This document shows positions 38,757-47,884 of a DNA stretch of 64,000 nt, piece by piece (within the stretch, counting starts at the first letter, position 1; every line of letters starts with the position of its first letter). The stretch is taken from the NCBI RefSeq assembly GCF_030538595.1, contig NZ_JAUNTS010000006.1, forward strand, positions 114,929 to 178,928. The letters run 5' to 3'. This DNA comes from Kocuria sp. (GTDB lineage Bacteria; Actinomycetota; Actinomycetes; Actinomycetales; Micrococcaceae). The notes beneath the pieces were generated by a model. It saw only the letters and a list, made by a program, of their open reading frames with translations, was not told the DNA's origin and did not search any database. Both the position numbers and the translations under genes were made by a program.

Positions 38757-39892
38757 CGCGTGTCACCCGTCATCAGCGCGTTGTTTAGGACAACGTCCAA
38801 TCCCTTCGCATTCACGCCGGTGATCGGGTCATTGTCCAGGTTGCCCCCCAGGACGCCACGGGCGAGGTCTACATGCTCCTGCTCATAACCCATGACGGCG
38901 AGGGAAATGGGCAGGCCAAGCTGGCAAATCACGTCGCGGATGACATCCCGCAAGTCAGTTCCACCCAGGAGCGCTGCGATCTCGTTCATCGGCTCGGGCG
39001 GTAGGTCCATGTAAAGCTGATCGACCCATGCCGGATAGACCGCCGCCAAGCCACGCCCGTGGGTGCTGGGTACGCGCGGGTCCCCACCAAGTGCCTGCTG
39101 AATGCGGTGCGGGTAGCCGGTGCTGGCATTAGCGACGGTATACCCACCAAGGAGTGAGGCCGTGGCCTGTGCTTCCCATGCCTCGCGTGTGGCGCACCCC
39201 TCGGCGATGGCTGGGAGGGTACGACGGAGAATTTGCAGTGCCTCACGGCACCACATGCGGGAAATAACCGATGCGCGGCGCGCCATGAATCCCTCGATGG
39301 AGTGAGACAGCGCGTCAAAGCTCGTCTGCGCGGCAACATTCTGTGGCATCGTGGGCAGCCATATTGGGTCCACTACCGCCACACGTGGCAGCAAGCACCG
39401 TCCACGGATACCCGATTTCAGGCCTCGATCAGGGTCTGTGATGATGGCCCCTCGTGTCACCTCGGCACCACTACCCGCCGTCGTCGGAATCGCCACAACA
39501 TCGATGGCGCTCGTATTGTCCGGCAGGGTCATGCCCACCAGCTCTGCCGAAGAGTTGCGATGAACAGCGACACTGATCGCCTTGGCCGTGTCGATCGCAC
39601 TACCGCCACCCACAGCGATAATAAGGTTGATATCTGCACTGCGGGCCAACTCAACACCGCAGTCCACGTCTTGGGTTGTCGGCTCTGGACGCACGGAGTC
39701 GTGCAGGGTAATGGTGCAGCGCGCCTTATCAAGCTGTTCACGGACCGCATCGAGAGCACCCGATTCGCCCGCGCTGGCCGAACCGGAGACGAGCAGGCAA
39801 TTTTTACCGAACCCCTCGATCATAGTGGCGAGCTCCGTCGTTGCTTCCGCACCGAGCATGACCCGGGTGGGCGTGCAGATTTCCGCTGTCAC
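38753..39892 (-). CDS. Iron-type (group III) alcohol dehydrogenase, phosphonate aldehyde reductase candidate
   Basis: 379 residues. NAD-binding IIAVGGGSAIDTAKAI and the metal site region (TSFDALSHSIEGF, then VPSTHGRGLAAVYPAW) are intact. Enzymes of this family reduce phosphonoacetaldehyde to 2-hydroxyethylphosphonate in several phosphonate clusters. Here, with kinase-like and ArgC-like genes upstream and no phosphonopyruvate decarboxylase, the more likely substrate is phosphonolactaldehyde, giving 2,3-dihydroxypropylphosphonate. ATG 39892 overlaps the upstream stop. Confidence 0.85.
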   Translation of the reverse strand: MTAEICTPTRVMLGAEATTELATMIEGFGKNCLLVSGSASAGESGALDAVREQLDKARCTITLHDSVRPEPTTQDVDCGVELARSADINLIIAVGGGSAIDTAKAISVAVHRNSSAELVGMTLPDNTSAIDVVAIPTTAGSGAEVTRGAIITDPDRGLKSGIRGRCLLPRVAVVDPIWLPTMPQNVAAQTSFDALSHSIEGFMARRASVISRMWCREALQILRRTLPAIAEGCATREAWEAQATASLLGGYTVANASTGYPHRIQQALGGDPRVPSTHGRGLAAVYPAWVDQLYMDLPPEPMNEIAALLGGTDLRDVIRDVICQLGLPISLAVMGYEQEHVDLARGVLGGNLDNDPITGVNAKGLDVVLNNALMTGDTR

Positions 39893-41082
39893 AGACTTTC
39901 CCTTCTTCGATCTCGAACCCGTCTCAAGTCTTCGACAACAGGTGAGAATCCCTTGCTCAAGTACACCAGGGCCGCTCCACCACCGGCCGATGCAGTCCCC
40001 GTGACATCCAGCTCGGTACAGGTGTCACCGCCGAGAAAGACCGCCTTCTCCCCGAGGGGTTCCAGGAGCCGTCCTACCTCGCCAGCTGCCTCAGCATGAC
40101 CTTCACCTATGTGCCCAGGGGGCCCCGCCACCACTGCGCGCGGCGCCACCAGGAGAGCGTGGGCCACGCGCTGCATGTCACGTGTATCCCACCGCACGTC
40201 CACGACCGCCCATCCAGGCTTCGTGGGCGCTGTCACGGGGATCCACTGCAGCCGCCCCGTGGCGCTCTCCCGCTGGCACACCTCGGTGGGAAGCACGAGC
40301 CGATCCCCAAGGCTGCGCGTGGCCTTCAGAAAGCGGGTAGAGTCACCTGCCGAGAGGGTGGGCCGGGACGAGTTCCCGAGCTCGAGACCCCGAGCGCGCC
40401 GCAGGGAGTTGAGCACGCCCCCAGCCAACAGCACGCATGCGGTGCGATCCGCTAGGGCGCCCGTCACAGCCATGGCTTTCTCACGCTTCATCCCTCCTAG
40501 GACGAGCGCACCCAAGGAACCGTGCCGCAGCGGTTCAAGGGCAGCGACCTCCCGGGCCAAACCCCGACTCAACCATGTCGGCATGTGCTGGAGAATACCG
40601 GTATTCGAAGCGTTGCGACGGTGGCTCTTGGAAAACCCACCGATGATCGCGCGCGGCGCAAGCGTCGCGTACGCGCGGGCCAAGGCCTCGTCGCACCTCT
40701 CCTCTCCCGGATCGAGCCGTGTGTTGCGCAGCAGAGTGATTGTTCCGGGCCCAGCGCCAACGGACCGGATGTTCCTCCAAGGGTCAGAGTCGTAGCGCAC
40801 GGGCAAGCCCATTCGCTGCCACGCGCTGGCGATATGCTCCTGGTCCCCTGCCGTGCCATCTTTTGCCGAACCCTGGTGGTTGAGAACGATAACCTCAGCG
40901 CCCGCCTCCGCAAGCGCTGCGAGATCAGGGATTTCCTCCGTCAAGCGCTCGGGCGCCCCACCCCACGGGGGTACGTTGGCACCAGCAGAGTAGAGCCAAC
41001 GCTGTCCAACCTTGACGCGTGCGGGATCGAAGATGAGCTGGGCATACTGCGAATCGTGGTTGTCGGGCACTACTCTAGCCAT
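39889..41082 (-). CDS. Phosphoglycerate-kinase-like enzyme for a phosphonate carboxylate
   Basis: 397 residues that follow phosphoglycerate kinase throughout but are strongly diverged. N-terminal IPDLAALAEAGAEVIVLNHQGSAKDG, LLRNTRLDPGEERCDE, GALVLGGMKREKA and the C-terminal nucleotide loop FLGGDTCTELD...ASAGGGAALVYL align with PGK blocks. Phosphonolactate differs from 3-phosphoglycerate only by the bridging oxygen, so this enzyme is well suited to make phosphonolactoyl phosphate. It overlaps the ArgC-like gene by 13 bases, and the two should work together as kinase and reductase. Known precedent: the kinase of the valinophos pathway. Confidence 0.85.
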   Translation of the reverse strand: MARVVPDNHDSQYAQLIFDPARVKVGQRWLYSAGANVPPWGGAPERLTEEIPDLAALAEAGAEVIVLNHQGSAKDGTAGDQEHIASAWQRMGLPVRYDSDPWRNIRSVGAGPGTITLLRNTRLDPGEERCDEALARAYATLAPRAIIGGFSKSHRRNASNTGILQHMPTWLSRGLAREVAALEPLRHGSLGALVLGGMKREKAMAVTGALADRTACVLLAGGVLNSLRRARGLELGNSSRPTLSAGDSTRFLKATRSLGDRLVLPTEVCQRESATGRLQWIPVTAPTKPGWAVVDVRWDTRDMQRVAHALLVAPRAVVAGPPGHIGEGHAEAAGEVGRLLEPLGEKAVFLGGDTCTELDVTGTASAGGGAALVYLSKGFSPVVEDLRRVRDRRRESL

Positions 41083-42149
41083 TCCAACCCAGCGGATTCA
41101 GGGAGACCGAACGCGACATTCATGTTCTGGACCGCGCTACCGGCGGCCCCCTTACCGAGGTTGTCAGACACCGCGACCACCTTGATCGAGTGAGTTCGAG
41201 GGTCCACGTCTGCACCTATCTGGCAGTTGTTGGTCCCCGTCACAGACGAAACCCAGGGGTAGAGGGAGTAGTCCTTGTGGTTGAGTGCGCCCTGACGCTC
41301 GGGGGCGATGACTTGGACGAATCGCTCCCCTTCTCGGCCAGCCCCGTAGGCGTCGCAGAAGACATCCAGCAGGTCCGCACGCGAGGGAGATTCGCCGCCA
41401 GTGACCTCAATCGATGCTGTGAGGTGGATTCCGCGGGGAAAGTCCGCATGAGCGGTCGACATGTCCACCACCGTGTTGACACCACCCCAGATCCTCACGG
41501 CAGCCTCGATCTCGGGCGCATGTCGGTGCCCGTCCAGACCGTACGAGAGCAACGTGCCGCTCGCCACAGCTGCGCTCGTCTCGCGTCGAGGGCTACTTCC
41601 CGCACCTGTCATGCCGTTCACCGCATAGATGGTCACACGGCTGTCGGGCTTGAGCATCCCCGCACAGGCAAGCGGGATGAGCGCCAGCTCAGCTGTGACG
41701 GCGAAGCAGCCGGGGTTGGCAACCAGTCGTGCGCCGTAAAGTTCCTCGCGCGCCATCTCGGTCAGACCGTAACGTGCTGTAGCCAGGAGCGCAGGCGCCG
41801 GATGTCGAACACCGTGCCAGCGCTCCAGGTCTTCCGCGTTAGGGAAGCGGTGGTCCGCACTGAGATCGATCACGCAGCTGCCTGCGGTCGTGAGCTGCTC
41901 GCTGATCTGCATGGCCTCCCCGGTGGGGGTGCACATCAGTACGGCATCGAGGTCGTCGCGCTCCAGCACTTCGGACACGGGCTGCAGGAGAAGGCGGTCC
42001 GACAGGCGCCGGTGCAGGGTCGCGAGGTCGCCATCGGACCGAGCGAACGGAATCACGGTCCCGACGGCGGGGTGGCGCAGAAGCAGACGACACGCCTCAA
42101 CTCCGGCTGCCCCTGTGGCCCCCACGACTCCCACGGTCAAAGTTCTCAC
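41070..42149 (-). CDS. ArgC-like acyl-phosphate reductase
   Basis: 359 residues of the N-acetyl-gamma-glutamyl-phosphate reductase family. NADP loop VGVVGATGAAGVEACRLL, catalytic Cys in VANPGCFAVTAELAL, and His in LSYGLDGHRHAPEIE are present. With no other arginine gene around and a PGK-like kinase next door, it is expected to reduce an acyl phosphate of a phosphonate to the aldehyde. ATG 42149 overlaps the MDR dehydrogenase stop (ATGA). Primary arginine biosynthesis is the weaker alternative. Confidence 0.87.
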   Translation of the reverse strand: MRTLTVGVVGATGAAGVEACRLLLRHPAVGTVIPFARSDGDLATLHRRLSDRLLLQPVSEVLERDDLDAVLMCTPTGEAMQISEQLTTAGSCVIDLSADHRFPNAEDLERWHGVRHPAPALLATARYGLTEMAREELYGARLVANPGCFAVTAELALIPLACAGMLKPDSRVTIYAVNGMTGAGSSPRRETSAAVASGTLLSYGLDGHRHAPEIEAAVRIWGGVNTVVDMSTAHADFPRGIHLTASIEVTGGESPSRADLLDVFCDAYGAGREGERFVQVIAPERQGALNHKDYSLYPWVSSVTGTNNCQIGADVDPRTHSIKVVAVSDNLGKGAAGSAVQNMNVAFGLPESAGLEWLE

Positions 42150-43192
42150 TGCGGCACTTCCTTCTCCTCGATATCGAGAATGACCCGACCTGCGGGGCGG
42201 GACACCTTCGCGGTAAGCATCTCGAACGCTTGCGCTATCTCGCCGATGGGGCGGCGGTGGGCAATCATCCCCAAGGCGTCGAGACCACCCTCCAGTAACG
42301 CAACCACCTCATAGACGTCGCGGCGTGTGGCAAGATGCGAGGTGAAGAGCGTGAGCTCGTGGGCGACATAGGCATCGAGCGGGATGGGTACATCCTGCCC
42401 GGCATAACTCACGACGACAACGTGTCCGCCCGGGCGTGTCAGTTCCAGCGCCTCTCGTAGACACGAGGGATGGCTATTCGTTACCAGGGTGAGATCCGCC
42501 TGCACCTCGCCATACCGCGCCCGGTCCTCTGGATCTGAGGCACTGAGGAAGCACTCTGCCCCTAAATGCTCGGCGTAGTGCTCTTTCTCCTTTCCTAGGT
42601 CGGTAGCAGTGACATGCAGGGCCCCGGCCGCACGGGCGAGGACTAGGGCGGCCGAACCTATACCCCCTACGCCGACCACAGCTACACGCGGTCGCCCCAG
42701 CGACGTGCGACGCCACGCATGCCAAGCAATCGAGAGAGGTTCGACGAGGACCCCCTGGAGTCGGGGCAACTGTGCCGAGAGGCGCACAATCATCGGTTCC
42801 CGTAAAGTCACATGGCGCGCGAATGTGCCTGCCCATCCCTCATGTGAGAGGTTAGTTCGTCGCTCACACAGGTTGATCAGCCCGACCCGGCACTGACGGC
42901 ATACCTCGCAGGGGCAGAAGGCGGAAGTCGCAACCAGGTCCCCTGGAAAGACAGATGTCACGGCAGCACCGACTCCGACCACCGTGCCGCACATTTCATG
43001 GCCGAGCACTACCGGAGGCCTTTTATAAGGGTGCCGACCGAGGAAGGCTCCAATATCGGAGCCGCATATCCCCGTGTGGTGCACCTGAACCAGGACTTCG
43101 TCTCCTGTAGGAGGCCGTAACTCCACGAGTCGCCGTTCAAAAGTGCTCTGCAGGGTGAGCTCGTAAACCCACGACTCAGGCATGGTTACCAT
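42146..43192 (-). CDS. Zinc-dependent medium-chain alcohol dehydrogenase
   Basis: 348-residue MDR enzyme. Catalytic zinc residues lie in HHTGICGSDIG and VVLGHEMCG; a structural zinc lobe is seen in CPCEVCRQCRVGLINLCE; the Rossmann loop is VAVVGVGGIGSAAL. It oxidises or reduces a polyol or aldehyde. In this operon it is the second candidate, beside the Fe-type enzyme, for the phosphonolactaldehyde step, or it could oxidise a hydroxyl of the product. ATG 43192 follows AGGGGAG and overlaps the upstream gene by 17 bases. Confidence 0.85.
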   Translation of the reverse strand: MVTMPESWVYELTLQSTFERRLVELRPPTGDEVLVQVHHTGICGSDIGAFLGRHPYKRPPVVLGHEMCGTVVGVGAAVTSVFPGDLVATSAFCPCEVCRQCRVGLINLCERRTNLSHEGWAGTFARHVTLREPMIVRLSAQLPRLQGVLVEPLSIAWHAWRRTSLGRPRVAVVGVGGIGSAALVLARAAGALHVTATDLGKEKEHYAEHLGAECFLSASDPEDRARYGEVQADLTLVTNSHPSCLREALELTRPGGHVVVVSYAGQDVPIPLDAYVAHELTLFTSHLATRRDVYEVVALLEGGLDALGMIAHRRPIGEIAQAFEMLTAKVSRPAGRVILDIEEKEVPQ

Positions 43193-44135
43193 GGGCAACT
43201 CTCCCCTCACACTCGAGTCGACGAATCCGACTAACAACCTCGCGTGCGATCCTCTCTTGGGCCTCGTCTGTAGACCCGCCGAGATGAGGGGTGAGCACGG
43301 CACGCTCATGCTGGGCTAGGACGGGAATCCCCGATTCTTCGGCATGGACGTCTACGGCGACGCCTGCGAGGCGTCCAGAGTTCAACCCCGCGAGAAGCGC
43401 GTGATGATTTACCACACCGGCTCGGCTCACGTCGACCACCATGCATCCCTGACGCACCCGTTCGAGCAGGGCGGCGTCGATCAGATTGCGCGTCTCCGGA
43501 GCGCCTGGGACCTGGACGGAGATGGCGTCGGAGCGCTCAATCAGCTCTTCCAACGGGCACAGCTCAATACCCCGGGCGGCGAGTTCCGTACGCCGGGCGG
43601 GATCCTGGCGAGCCACGCTGGCCAGAGTGTGCATTCCGAATCCCTGCGCGAGTTCGGCCACGCGGGAGCCGATCTTGCCGCACCCGACGATTCCCAGGGT
43701 CCGTCCACCGAGTTCCGTACCGCAGAGGAGCGCTTTATTCCACTGCCCCTCCCGCACCTGCCGATCAGCCTCCACGATGTGCCGACTCAACCCCAGCAGG
43801 TGGCCGATCACGAACTCGGCCACGGCGTTCACTCCGGGGCTGGGAATCGAGGAGAGCTCCACACCGTCGGCCTCGGCGCGGGTCACATCGATGTTGTCTA
43901 ACCCATTGCCAGCGCGGATCACGGCGCGCAGGTGGTTAGCGACATCGAACGCCTCTGCGTCGACCTTCACGCTACTGCGGCACACGAGCACATCAGTGTC
44001 CGCGAGCTGCCCCAGGAACTGGGCACGGGTCGGCCGGTTCACCACGGCGAGTTCGGTGAAGCTCGAAAGCTCCTTGATGCCGGTCTGGTGCATTGGGTCA
44101 GTGACGAGAACCTTCAGCACAACGCGGCGATTCAT
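43176..44135 (-). CDS. D-2-hydroxyacid dehydrogenase, candidate phosphonopyruvate reductase
   Basis: 319 residues of the phosphoglycerate-dehydrogenase family without the C-terminal ACT regulatory domain. NAD loop GGRTLGIVGCGKIGSRVAEL and catalytic Arg (VVDVSRAGVVN), Glu (AVDVHAEES) and His (LTPHLGGSTDEAQ) are present. Phosphonopyruvate resembles 3-phosphohydroxypyruvate, the natural SerA substrate, so reduction to phosphonolactate is the expected reaction and would pull the unfavourable PEP mutase equilibrium forward. Start 44135 overlaps the flavoprotein stop. Confidence 0.85.
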   Translation of the reverse strand: MNRRVVLKVLVTDPMHQTGIKELSSFTELAVVNRPTRAQFLGQLADTDVLVCRSSVKVDAEAFDVANHLRAVIRAGNGLDNIDVTRAEADGVELSSIPSPGVNAVAEFVIGHLLGLSRHIVEADRQVREGQWNKALLCGTELGGRTLGIVGCGKIGSRVAELAQGFGMHTLASVARQDPARRTELAARGIELCPLEELIERSDAISVQVPGAPETRNLIDAALLERVRQGCMVVDVSRAGVVNHHALLAGLNSGRLAGVAVDVHAEESGIPVLAQHERAVLTPHLGGSTDEAQERIAREVVSRIRRLECEGRVAHGNHA

Positions 44136-44761
44136 GGCTCTAGGCGGCATGCGTCCCACGCTCCATTCGCCCCCCGACGATAGCAGAGGCGACGGTGGAG
44201 CCGGTTGGCGCTCCCGTGCCAGAACTCGACCTCATCAGGGATCACGTGCCAGGCGTGCCATTCGTCGGGCCGCTGGAGTTCACCGCTCTCTTCGATGATC
44301 TTAGCGCGCTCCCGCAAGGTATCCTCGTCCTGGAGCGGGCGGCTCTGGTGTGAGGCGATCACGGCGGCGCGGGCCGCCGCCGGTCGAGCGTCAAACCGCG
44401 CGTCGGACTCCTCAACCGTCGCCTTCACGGCCCGGCCCTTAACGGAAATTTGCTGCATAGTCTCGCGCCAATAGAAGGTCAGTGCGCAGCGGGGATCTGT
44501 CTCGAGCTCACAACCCTTGCGGCTCGCCGCGCTGGTCGTGAAGACAAGACGAGTATCGTCCACATCCTTGATCAAGACGGTTCGAGTGGAGGGCCCTTCC
44601 TGCCCCGCCGTCGCGAGCGTGGCGGCAGCGAGTTCGCGGACCCCGACGGCCTGAGCGCGGTCCATCCACTCCCGAACGATCGGGAGGGGCGCTGACGGAG
44701 GGATGTCGAACTCGGGAAGATCAAGCTGGATGTCCCCAGACAGGGTTTGTGGAGAGGTCAT
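44132..44761 (-). CDS. Pyridoxamine-5'-phosphate-oxidase-like flavoprotein
   Basis: 209 residues of the PNPOx/PhzG split-barrel FMN family. Family marks: STRTVLIKDVDDTRLVFTTSAASRKGCELE for FMN binding, LTFYWRETMQQISVKGRAVK, ASHQSRPLQDEDTLRER, and a C-terminal VIPDEVEFWHGSANRLHRRLCYRR, close to PdxH. It may supply PLP for the operon's aminotransferase or oxidise an intermediate, as PhzG does in phenazine clusters. The context cannot decide. It overlaps both neighbours by four bases. Confidence 0.82.
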   Translation of the reverse strand: MTSPQTLSGDIQLDLPEFDIPPSAPLPIVREWMDRAQAVGVRELAAATLATAGQEGPSTRTVLIKDVDDTRLVFTTSAASRKGCELETDPRCALTFYWRETMQQISVKGRAVKATVEESDARFDARPAAARAAVIASHQSRPLQDEDTLRERAKIIEESGELQRPDEWHAWHVIPDEVEFWHGSANRLHRRLCYRRGANGAWDACRLEP

Positions 44762-46023
44762 GGGAGTCCCTTCTGCTCTTGCTGGTCATTGATCAAAATC
44801 CGAGCGGGGTCGAGTAGGTCGTCGAGGAGGTGGGAGAGCGCAGCATCGTCGGCCGCGCGCACGATGGCATACGCGACTCGGTCTGCGGACGACTCCGCCG
44901 GTTGCACCTGATGCCCGGGAGGGAAACGCTCCCCCCAACGCACGACCCCCGCGGACGTACGCAGTTCACCCCACTCGATTCCCTGCAGGGCACCCCGGCG
45001 GTGGGCCACAAGAAAGCACGTGCCGTACCGGCCGCCGACCTGGTCCGGCCTACGGACATGGGGGAACCTTTCCAGACTCGGGGTCTCGATCCCGAGTGCG
45101 GCCTGGATATGCGCCGCGTAAAGGTCCCTGTCATAGGCTCGGGAAATAGCCTCCATGAGATGGTCACCAGGCATGCGCACCATGGTTTCCATCACCACGA
45201 CACGCTCGCCGCTCTCCCGGAATTCCATGCTCATCATGGCGTCACGCACCCCCAGGTGGGACAGCACCTGGCGTAGAGCCCCACAAGCGACTTCGGCCAA
45301 CGCTGGGTCGACCACCTCGAACCCCACGCGGTGCGCCACCTCCACGAAGTGCTTCTGGTCCTGAGTGGTCTTGTGCGTCAAATTGGTCAGCACGGGCTCG
45401 CCCGCCACCACAAGTGCCTCGACGCTGTACTCCTGACCCTCGACGTACGTCTCGCACAGCACGGGCCCCTCGACGCCTCTGCGCGCCACGACGTCCTCAA
45501 TGTCGCTCGGTGCCACCACGCGCTCGACCCCGTGGCTACCCATCCCGTCAAGCGGTTTGACCACTGCCGGCAGGTGCTCCTGCAACCAAGGCGCAGCGTC
45601 CGTTATTGAGGAAGCCAGTAGGTGCTCTGGTTGATCCACTATCCCGTCCAGCTGCGCGCGCTGGAGCGCCTTATTCCGGCTCGTTAGCGCTGCCCGCATG
45701 CCCGGTCCCGGGATTCCGTAGGTGTCCTGTACCAGGGCCGCCGCCAACACATGGGGTTCCGAAAAGGCGAGACAACCCCAGCGCTCACCACCAGCCGCAA
45801 GCCTGGCGGCGAGGGCCAACGCGGGGCGCACCCAACCGGTCTCGTGACCAGCTTCCCCGTCTGGGAGCACCTCTTGGTCGATGAGTGGATAGCGCTCGGC
45901 GAGGGTCGCGAGGCGTCCCGCAGTGTCCACCACCGCGATCTGCAGCCCGTTACGCCGGGCAGCGTCGAGGTAGGGCTCGGCCATCACGCCAGCGCCGACG
46001 AGTAGAATAGTGGGGGGAACCAT
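44758..46023 (-). CDS. ATP-grasp ligase C
   Basis: About 421 residues. ATP-grasp marks: PAVVKPLDGMGSHGV (ATP lid), CETYVEGQEYSVEALV, and VVVMETMVRMPGDH. In the last block the usual Glu-x-Asn-x-Arg reads E-T-M-V-R, so the metal-binding Asn is replaced, as in some amino acid ligases of this fold. Known phosphonopeptide clusters use such enzymes to add amino acids to phosphonates by amide or ester bonds. Start is uncertain: GGAGG precedes ATGATG, and 46023 gives the better spacing. Confidence 0.82.
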   Translation of the reverse strand: MVPPTILLVGAGVMAEPYLDAARRNGLQIAVVDTAGRLATLAERYPLIDQEVLPDGEAGHETGWVRPALALAARLAAGGERWGCLAFSEPHVLAAALVQDTYGIPGPGMRAALTSRNKALQRAQLDGIVDQPEHLLASSITDAAPWLQEHLPAVVKPLDGMGSHGVERVVAPSDIEDVVARRGVEGPVLCETYVEGQEYSVEALVVAGEPVLTNLTHKTTQDQKHFVEVAHRVGFEVVDPALAEVACGALRQVLSHLGVRDAMMSMEFRESGERVVVMETMVRMPGDHLMEAISRAYDRDLYAAHIQAALGIETPSLERFPHVRRPDQVGGRYGTCFLVAHRRGALQGIEWGELRTSAGVVRWGERFPPGHQVQPAESSADRVAYAIVRAADDAALSHLLDDLLDPARILINDQQEQKGLP

Positions 46024-47243
46024 CATACCTCCGAGGACATCGCAGTGGCACGGCGGGTGCGTTTCCACGCAACCAGCAAGGGCACCAGTGCCAAGGCGCT
46101 GAACACCGCCGTGAAGAGGAGAAGTTGGTGGCTATCAACCCGGTCGCCCAGCACCGCAAGCAGTAAGCCCGCCACCGGTGTGGACCCCAGGATGATCGCC
46201 ACGAAGAACCCCAGAGTTCTGCCGACACGTGCGGGGTCGATGAACTCTAGCCTTCGGGTTCGCATCCAGATCGTGAAGATGACCATCCCACTGCTCCACA
46301 ACGCGTAACCGAGGCCGAAGAGGAACACCGAGTGCGACAGGCAGAGGAGGAACACTGCGGTCGTCATTAGGATCGGGGCCGCGATCACCACGTGCGCGAT
46401 AGGTGTCTTTCGGGTGACCCAAGTGACCGCCGCAGCCGTGGCCAGGCTTAGGCCGGCCGCGACGCCCGCGAGCGTGCCCGCCATGGCTGGCCCGCCGCCA
46501 AGGTGGCCCACCACGATGACGGGCAGTGTCGCTAGGGCCATGCCGCCGGTGAGATTCACCAGCATCGTGATCGCCAGGAGGAGGACTAGCTCCCGGCGGC
46601 GGAAGAGTTCGAACGCGCCGTCTTTTAGCCGCTGGAGGGGAGCACCCCCCTCAGGGCTTCGTTCCGGAGTCCCGACGGCGTGAATGACCATGGGCGTCAA
46701 CACCATGCAGAGGAAAAAGGTCACCGCAAAAAGCAGGATTGCGCTCCGAAGACTAAGAAGACCGAGGGCCCAGCTCCCGAGCGCGGGACCAAGAACCAGG
46801 GCAGTTTGGAAAGCCATCTGCTGCTGCGACTGGGCCTGCGCGACGTCATTGTCGTCCACTGCGGTACTCACGACCTGCTCGGTGACGATGGACGAGTAGC
46901 CGTTGGCCAAGGTGAGGACGGCTGATGCGGCGATGAGGCTCCACGTCTCGGGAACGATGAAGAGCACCGCCAGGACGACGGCCCTTACCAGGTCAGTCAG
47001 CATGAGTTGTGGTTTTGACGGAAAGCGATCCACGATGGTACCGAAGAGCGGTGACAGGATGATCCGTGGCAGCCACTGGACCATGAAGGCGAGGCCGGAT
47101 AGCTGAGCGCTGCCTGTCAGTGCGTAGACTGAGAGGGGAATGAGGAAAGTAGACCCTTGGTCCGCAACAAAACTCAGGAAGCGCACGCTGACGAACGGCG
47201 CGATGCCGTGCGGCAAGCGGTTGATGGCCTCCGCATCCCTCAT
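46023..47243 (-). CDS. MFS exporter
   Basis: 406-residue major facilitator with about twelve spans, of the drug-export kind (RFLSFVADQGSTFLIPLSVYALTG at the start, LFGTIVDRFPSKPQLMLTD after span 2, and GFFVAIILGSTPVAGLL late). In a biosynthetic operon its natural role is export of the finished phosphonate and self-protection; no other resistance gene is evident. ATG 47243 overlaps the stop of the CDP-alcohol phosphotransferase gene; a longer reading upstream lacks MFS character. Confidence 0.85.
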   Translation of the reverse strand: MRDAEAINRLPHGIAPFVSVRFLSFVADQGSTFLIPLSVYALTGSAQLSGLAFMVQWLPRIILSPLFGTIVDRFPSKPQLMLTDLVRAVVLAVLFIVPETWSLIAASAVLTLANGYSSIVTEQVVSTAVDDNDVAQAQSQQQMAFQTALVLGPALGSWALGLLSLRSAILLFAVTFFLCMVLTPMVIHAVGTPERSPEGGAPLQRLKDGAFELFRRRELVLLLAITMLVNLTGGMALATLPVIVVGHLGGGPAMAGTLAGVAAGLSLATAAAVTWVTRKTPIAHVVIAAPILMTTAVFLLCLSHSVFLFGLGYALWSSGMVIFTIWMRTRRLEFIDPARVGRTLGFFVAIILGSTPVAGLLLAVLGDRVDSHQLLLFTAVFSALALVPLLVAWKRTRRATAMSSEV

Positions 47244-47884
47244 GCCATGACCCACTGAAGGACGTGCGCCGCTGCGATGGCACACGCGACGCACGCCAGC
47301 AGGGCCATCCACACCCCGCGAGGCTTGGGTACCCGCAGCATAGACACGTTGGCCGCCGCGGTAAGAATCATGAGACCGCCTACCACGTAGTGGGCTAAGC
47401 CGTCCTGGCGGACCCACGGCACGAGAAGTAGGCCTGCAACCAAGAGTTGGTTAGCGACCACCGGCACACCGATGAAAGAGTGGCCGTCCAAGCCCACCAC
47501 GGTGAAGTACGCCAACCGGCAGGCCAGCGCGCAGGTAAAGATCACCGCCACGACAACGGAGAAGACTGACCCCCCGCCCAGAAGCACGAAGCAGGCGCCC
47601 CCAAGTAAACCTCCTGCCGCTAGGTCCACGAGCGAGTCGAGCACCCCGCCGATTCGGGACTTCAGCTCTGATCGCTTCGACATCGCCCGAGCCAAGAAAC
47701 CATCACCGATATCACACACGGTGGAGCCCATAATACCAAGGGCACCCTGATGCAGATTGCCCTCGAGCACGCCAGCCAGTCCCCACACGGTGAAGACCAG
47801 TCCGGCCAATGTGCAGAGGTTGGCGGGGTCAACGAACTGCGCCAGAATCTGCGGTGATCGCTGCGGAACTACATGAGTCTTCAT
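47240..47884 (-). CDS. CDP-alcohol phosphotransferase family membrane protein
   Basis: 214 residues with about six membrane spans. The signature appears as CDIGDGFLARA, then GGVLDSLVDL: Asp-x2-Asp-Gly-x2-Ala-Arg, twelve residues, Gly-x3-Asp-x3-Asp. Twelve rather than eight intervening residues match a PssA-like branch. Enzymes of this family move a CMP-bound phosphate head group to an alcohol, or use CDP-diacylglycerol. Its co-occurrence with a LicC/PntC-like cytidylyltransferase suggests transfer of the phosphonate from its CMP ester to a lipid or other alcohol. ATG 47884 shares a base with the upstream TAA. Confidence 0.85.
   Translation of the reverse strand: MKTHVVPQRSPQILAQFVDPANLCTLAGLVFTVWGLAGVLEGNLHQGALGIMGSTVCDIGDGFLARAMSKRSELKSRIGGVLDSLVDLAAGGLLGGACFVLLGGGSVFSVVVAVIFTCALACRLAYFTVVGLDGHSFIGVPVVANQLLVAGLLLVPWVRQDGLAHYVVGGLMILTAAANVSMLRVPKPRGVWMALLACVACAIAAAHVLQWVMA

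Noticed and set aside
41070..42149. argC as part of arginine biosynthesis
   Set aside because: No other arg gene is present, and the gene is locked between overlapping phosphonate-operon genes.
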